Shown here: piece by piece, positions 55,696-64,000 of the stretch
Layout: each line of letters opens with the position of its first letter
How positions within the stretch are numbered: the first letter of the stretch is position 1
Assembly: GCA_963070105.1 (NCBI GenBank)
Contig: OY718808.1
Location: 921,738-985,737, forward strand
Direction: 5' to 3'
DNA: 64,000 nucleotides
Source of the DNA: Litomosoides sigmodontis
Taxonomy: Eukaryota; Nematoda; Chromadorea; Rhabditida; Onchocercidae
Made by a program: the position numbers and the translations under genes
Notes under the pieces: model-generated
The model's input: the letters and a program-made list of their open reading frames with translations, nothing else
Told to the model about the DNA's origin: nothing
Database searches by the model: none

Positions 55696-58600
55696 GTACG
55701 TTGTTTGCTTTTTTTATACAATTCGTCCGTTTTTTTAAATTTCTTTCTTGTAATTCGAAAATTTGCCTCATATATTTTTCACAATTTTCTTTTGTACTGA
55801 AAACAATTTTTAACTAATCTTTTGCTCCTTTCATTTGCATACTATTACCATTTGTAAAAGTCTAGCAAACGGACAATTGCATTTTGAAATGAGCTTTTTC
55901 ACTAATTTCTTTCTGTACTAAAATAACAGAAAAAAAAATGAAATTTGGAAGAAAAGCAAAAGGTGAATGAGTCGTATTAATTTTTGTTTGCAGTAAAATT
56001 ATACAAAAAAAGTCAACTTTAATTAGCAAGTAACTTACTGTTAGTTAATTTTCACTATAGCACTGTTAATATTTAATTTCATCGTATAAGTAAATATTCG
56101 AAACATATTTTTTTTTGCTAACTTCCATACAGCGATAATTAGTTGCTCTTCGGCTAGCAAAGGCAAATTGTAAGGAAGTGCTGCTATATTTAAATTTTAT
56201 TTTCGTCTTCCTCTCTCTTTGTCTCTCTCTCTTCCTCATAGGTTGTTTTTATTTGTGCGCAATTTATCCGTTTCCTTTTTCATTTCAATTTCCAATTATT
56301 CAACAATCGCACCATCTTTGATTCTTTATAATGACTCGTCTATCAAATTTAATTTATTTACAGCAAATTTTACATTGAAATTGTAATCGTAGCAATTGAT
56401 CGATTAGCTATGATAAATGCCAAGCCTAAGTCAAGTTGATTTTCCACAATAAATTTCCTAACGAAATTCATCGTAGATGAAGAAAAAAAAGGGAGTGAAA
56501 GTGATTAATTATAATTGCAATTATCAATTATCATAATTACCATGAATGCTTGGTGTGATTGAAGAAAAAGTAAATGTAAGTATTTTGATTGAAAATGGTC
56601 TTTTTTAGGGAAGAAATTTGACGACTGTTTGTGCTACAACCTCTGAGGACAGTAATTTTAGTACGGTTTTTTTTGTTTTTTTTTTTGCGAGTAGCACCAA
56701 TGATCATCCATCCACTTATCACTCAAAACTTTTTTTATCATTTTTTTCTTGCTCAGTGCTTTCCTTGTTGTTTGTTCGTTTTGTTTTTATTTTATTTTGA
56801 AACGGATCGGATTATTAGGGTAAAATGTTAGGCACTGTCATTTCAACGAGTTTCATATTGATGGCATTGTGGGAGGAAAATTTCCCACTTGTCTATTGGT
56901 TTATGTTATAATTAATTTCTTTTTTACCTTTTCGTTTTGTTAAAATATTTTTTTTTCATTAATTTTACTAATAGAAACTGAACGAAAGAAATTAAAACAA
57001 TGCCGCGTGCTCTTCGTTCTTTTTTTATATTTTCATAATGATTAGAGTGAGTGGGATATGGAAAATTTTTCGCAAGTATACATTTTATTAATTGATTGAT
57101 CAATTAATGGCTTACAACAATTGCAAATTCTTAATGAGCCACTGACAATGTTAATTGCACAAGAAGTTTGGAAAGATAAATGCATTGAAAGGGAAAAAAA
57201 CGTTTTTTTTTTTGATGAAAACACCCATTACGTTTGCTTGTTAGCGGAAGAAATTAGCATTTTAGCAATAATTTTCAAGCCGTTTCCTCTTATCTATGAA
57301 ATTATCATTTAAAGTTTATTGAAGCTTTACTTAAGCTTTTTGACATAACAAATTCCATCATGCTATTCTAGGATATGCATTTTACCAATTATGATTTGTT
57401 AGACTGATAAAGGACCCAGCACTCTTCGTGAAATTACCCTCTCTCGTTGACTTTATCTAACTTAGCCAAAGTTGCATACGGAATGTTCTTGACAACCAAA
57501 GGACTACTATATATCATATTACTGCTATTAGTAGTGGTGGTAGTAGTAGTAGTAATGCAACACTAGCAGTAATAATAATTGTAGCATTAAGTTTCAAATT
57601 TGCCTTTAACCTTCTCTCATAATTGCTAAATCAACCTGATTTGTAATTATCAATTCAGTTCACATCAATTTTTCCGTCTTTTCTTTCCGCCTTCCATCTT
57701 CCGTCGTCGATGCCTTCCGCTTTCTTTGCCGCTTCCTTCAACTCACCGGACCGCATCCAATCAATCCACTGCACACTTGCTTAGTCTAAAAGGAAAATCA
57801 AAGCGAGAGATGAAAAAGATAAGTCTATTACTTGTTTGAGTGAAATTAATTTTTTCATTTTTTGCTTTTGAAGTTTATGCCAAATTTAATGTACACATCG
57901 TAATGACAATTTGCTTCTTTTTTTGCAACAGCGTTTTTTTGTTTCAATATTTTCCAAAAAATTTCAATACTCATTTTGCTTTTATTAATATTCGATTTGT
58001 TATTATTACTGTTATGAACAAACTATTCATAATTTGAATATGGAACAGTCTCTTTTAATTCTTATTTATTGCGCTAATATAATTTTATTAAATGGTTTCG
58101 GTTTATTAATTCCATTATTTAAGTATAATTATCCTCTTGCTTGCATCATTTTTTCTTTTTTCTCTCTTTCTTTGCTATCATTACTCATTCTTTATTATTA
58201 TTTCTTAATTTTTCGAGCGTTCACTTCACTCTTTCGCTATTCTCACGACCATATTCGTTTTCTATGCCATTCATTCGAATATTCTACTTCATTCCTAAAA
58301 TTTATTAATATTTTTACTGAAAATTTACATTGCAACTGTTTCTCTGCTTTTCTTGTCTCATTTCTTCTAAGATTTTTATCGCATTTAATTCAAATCTTAG
58401 AATTTTGAATTTGAAAAAATGGAAAAGGAACGAAATGGTGAAGAATTTTGATGGAAAATGAGGAGAAATGAAAGGAACAAAATGATAAAATAAATGTAAT
58501 AGAAAATTGGGCGGAAAAAAGAAAAAAACAAAAAAGGAGAAGGGGAAGGGGAGAAAAAGAGGGGCAGAGAGAGGGAGAGAGAGATGATCGGTTTAAAAAA

Positions 58601-60653
58601 GAACGAAAGAAATGATTTAAGATCACAGCACAAATCATTAATCATTTTTTATTTTCTCCTTCATTATTGCCAGCAATGCATTTTTACCTATTTTCAACCT
58701 TTTCTGAGAGAGATGAAAAAATAAAAATAAAAAAAATAGGAGAAATAAAAAAAGAAAGTCTATAAGAGCACGCGCTATTTGAACAAACAACAATTTACAA
58801 ATTCATTCGATGAAATTTTTCTCAAAGAAAAATTTCGTAAATCATGCAACCTTAATAATTATTATTTCTCTTTTTTTCTGTTCTTTTTTGTTTTCAGTTC
58901 TTTTTTTCTCCTCAAAGTATAATTATTGAAAATGAAAAACTATGTGAAATTTTTTCATCCATTTTTTAACGTTTTTTTCTTCTTTGTTTTTGCTTGAAAT
59001 TTTTTTTTTCAATTTCATTTCTTCTCATTCATTATCCAGTTATTTCCATTTTTTTCTGCTCTCTAAATTCTTCAACTATTTATTTATGCAACAAATTTTT
59101 AGAATTAATTAAAATTTCTCCAGCAACTATTTCTTCACTTCATCATTTTATATAATTCATTCATTTTATTTTGGCCTGAAATTAGTAAGGAAAAATAACA
59201 ATCGCTGTTTCAAAATTTATACTTTAGAAGAAATTGTGAATTGGAAATGTATGATGTGTGCTGTAGAGTTTTCATTCAACTAACAAAATTTCTTTTTTCT
59301 TTTCCTTTCCTTCTTTCTCTCTCTTTGCTTTCTCTTCCATTCTTTGTCACTTTTCACCTCTTTCTACCTTTTGTCGCACTATAATAATTAATTAAGTGAA
59401 TTGATACTGACAGAATCGGTGATAATTCAATTATGAATTTCTCCGTTTGCATTATTCGTTGCATAAATTGAAAATTAATTTCCGCGAGTATTGATTTATT
59501 TCTTCATTTCCATTCTCTCACAAGCATCGTACATGCATCAGAGGCGAACAAATGGTCAGCGATCAATTTTTGACAATTTTATTTGAGCACAAACTCTGAC
59601 CAATGAAGTGATAGGAGTGAAATTGGCCCGTAACGACTTTTGTGAGTATTTTCCTGCGACAGCGCGGTGCACTTACGTAATTCTCCACACTACCTTCATC
59701 AAGCAATATTATTTTAAGAAATGGTACCAGCTGATATTGAGAAATTTCTTCCATAATTCATTCGCAAAACAAATGCCATAAGAAAAAAAATTTATTGTTC
59801 GAAATTAGCAAATAATTGAAGTGAATTGACAGGAAAAAAAACAGAATTATTGCAGTCGTATTTTAGTAAATGCCAATTTAAAAGGAAATATTTTCAGATT
59901 GAAGAAAAAAATCACTTACATCATTTGTTGAAATGAATGATGAAATTTTCCTTTCTTGTTTTTTTCTTGTACGCTTGAATTCATACGAAAATTTCCGTGT
60001 TATAAAGCCTTCTTTTTTTCTCTGTCTTGAATAGCATAAATAATGAGAGAAGGAAAGAGTACGCGGTAATTTAATAAAAAAAACATATTTCAAATTTCAA
60101 CAATGATTGGCAAAATTTGAAATGCTTGTCAAAATTTTATGCAATAATCATGATTTGTACAACAATCATAAAATATCATGAAATATTAGTGAATGTTGTT
60201 GCTTTATCATCTTATCTATGATGTAACAAAAAGCAATTTAAATTAAAAGAAAAACAATATTAGAATAATTAGAGGCCGATAAACAACACAAATATGCAAT
60301 ATGCATATATGCTTAAACGGATTAAAATTTAATAAATTATTAAATTTCCTTACAAATTTACGGCCGTTTTTTTTTCACTTTCCTTTCCATTTTCCACGCA
60401 TACCTTAAAGTTTAATATTATTTATAATAATAAAAATAATATAATTATTAGGTTACTATTATAACTGTAATAATTACATTATTTTGTTTATTTTTTATGC
60501 AACTAATAACATTTATTGAAATAAAAATTAAGAGCTATTTTCGCGGAGATTATTTGCAATCATAATTCTATGACAATTATGGTAATAACAAAAGTAATGT
60601 TGCTGTTGCTATCACTCCGACAGGCTAAATCTTGCTATTATTGTTGTCAATCC
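55696..60653. other. Non-coding stretch downstream of the Ser/Gln/His-rich exon, probably intronic
   Basis: No exon is certain. A hydrophobic 124-codon ORF at 58034-58408 (+) and ORFs at 59563-59754 and 59878-60093 (-) look like AT-rich noise. A purine-rich stretch lies at 58415-58590. If the 55 kb gene continues past the window, this is intron. Confidence 0.5.

Positions 60654-64000
<3,347 letters not shown>

Noticed and set aside
58034..58408. 124-codon hydrophobic ORF
   Set aside because: T-rich composition alone yields Phe/Leu/Ser frames here; no motif or splice context.
59563..59754. 63-codon minus-strand ORF
   Set aside because: Short, no motif and no supporting acceptor, donor or neighbouring exon.

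Overview
This window is nuclear DNA from a multicellular animal, most likely a nematode. It is very AT-rich. Its genes are split by GT-AG introns whose 3' ends look like TTTTCAG. Each start codon that I could place lies a short way downstream of an orphan acceptor, as expected for spliced-leader trans-splicing. Clade III/filarial-like is only my guess.

Layout: (1) 1-5.3 kb has no confident gene. (2) 5.3-9.8 kb, plus strand: a six-exon NK-2 class homeobox gene (NKX2-1/scarecrow/ceh-24 type). (3) 9.8-22.6 kb: a 12.8 kb non-coding stretch holding a cluster of TNAAGTGG motifs, the sequence NK-2 homeodomains bind. (4) 22.6-25.3 kb, minus: a ten-exon RRM plus extended-Tudor protein (TDRD10-like). 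(5) 26.8-30.3 kb, minus: a nine-exon homologue of HINFP, the histone H4 transcription factor. (6) 31.9-35.7 kb, plus: an AT-hook/BED-finger/coiled-coil protein, divergent from HINFP across about 1.5 kb that includes a recent 92-bp tandem duplication. (7) 35.7-54.9 kb: a 19 kb gene desert with a nearly pure 2.06 kb (ATT)n array. (8) 55.0-55.7 kb, plus: a large Ser/Gln/His-rich 5' coding exon of an unidentified gene, probably a transcription regulator, whose other exons are not confidently seen. (9) 55.7-64 kb: two more giant triplet arrays, of (AAT)n, opposite in strand sense to the first; the last runs off the window end.

The three compact central genes were assembled exon by exon. All phases close for the homeobox, Tudor and HINFP genes, giving 315, 465 and 439 residues. 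The BED gene has two uncertain junctions. The window looks like a compact housekeeping/chromatin block (22-36 kb) between two developmental-regulator neighbourhoods with long non-coding flanks. I see no rRNA, convincing tRNA or miRNA, transposon ORF, CRISPR or prokaryotic-style system. Nothing here is a clear new system. The best leads are the phased NK-2 site cluster, the Tudor protein with a degenerate aromatic cage, the Cys-heptad repeat in the BED gene, and the inverted kilobase-scale triplet arrays.
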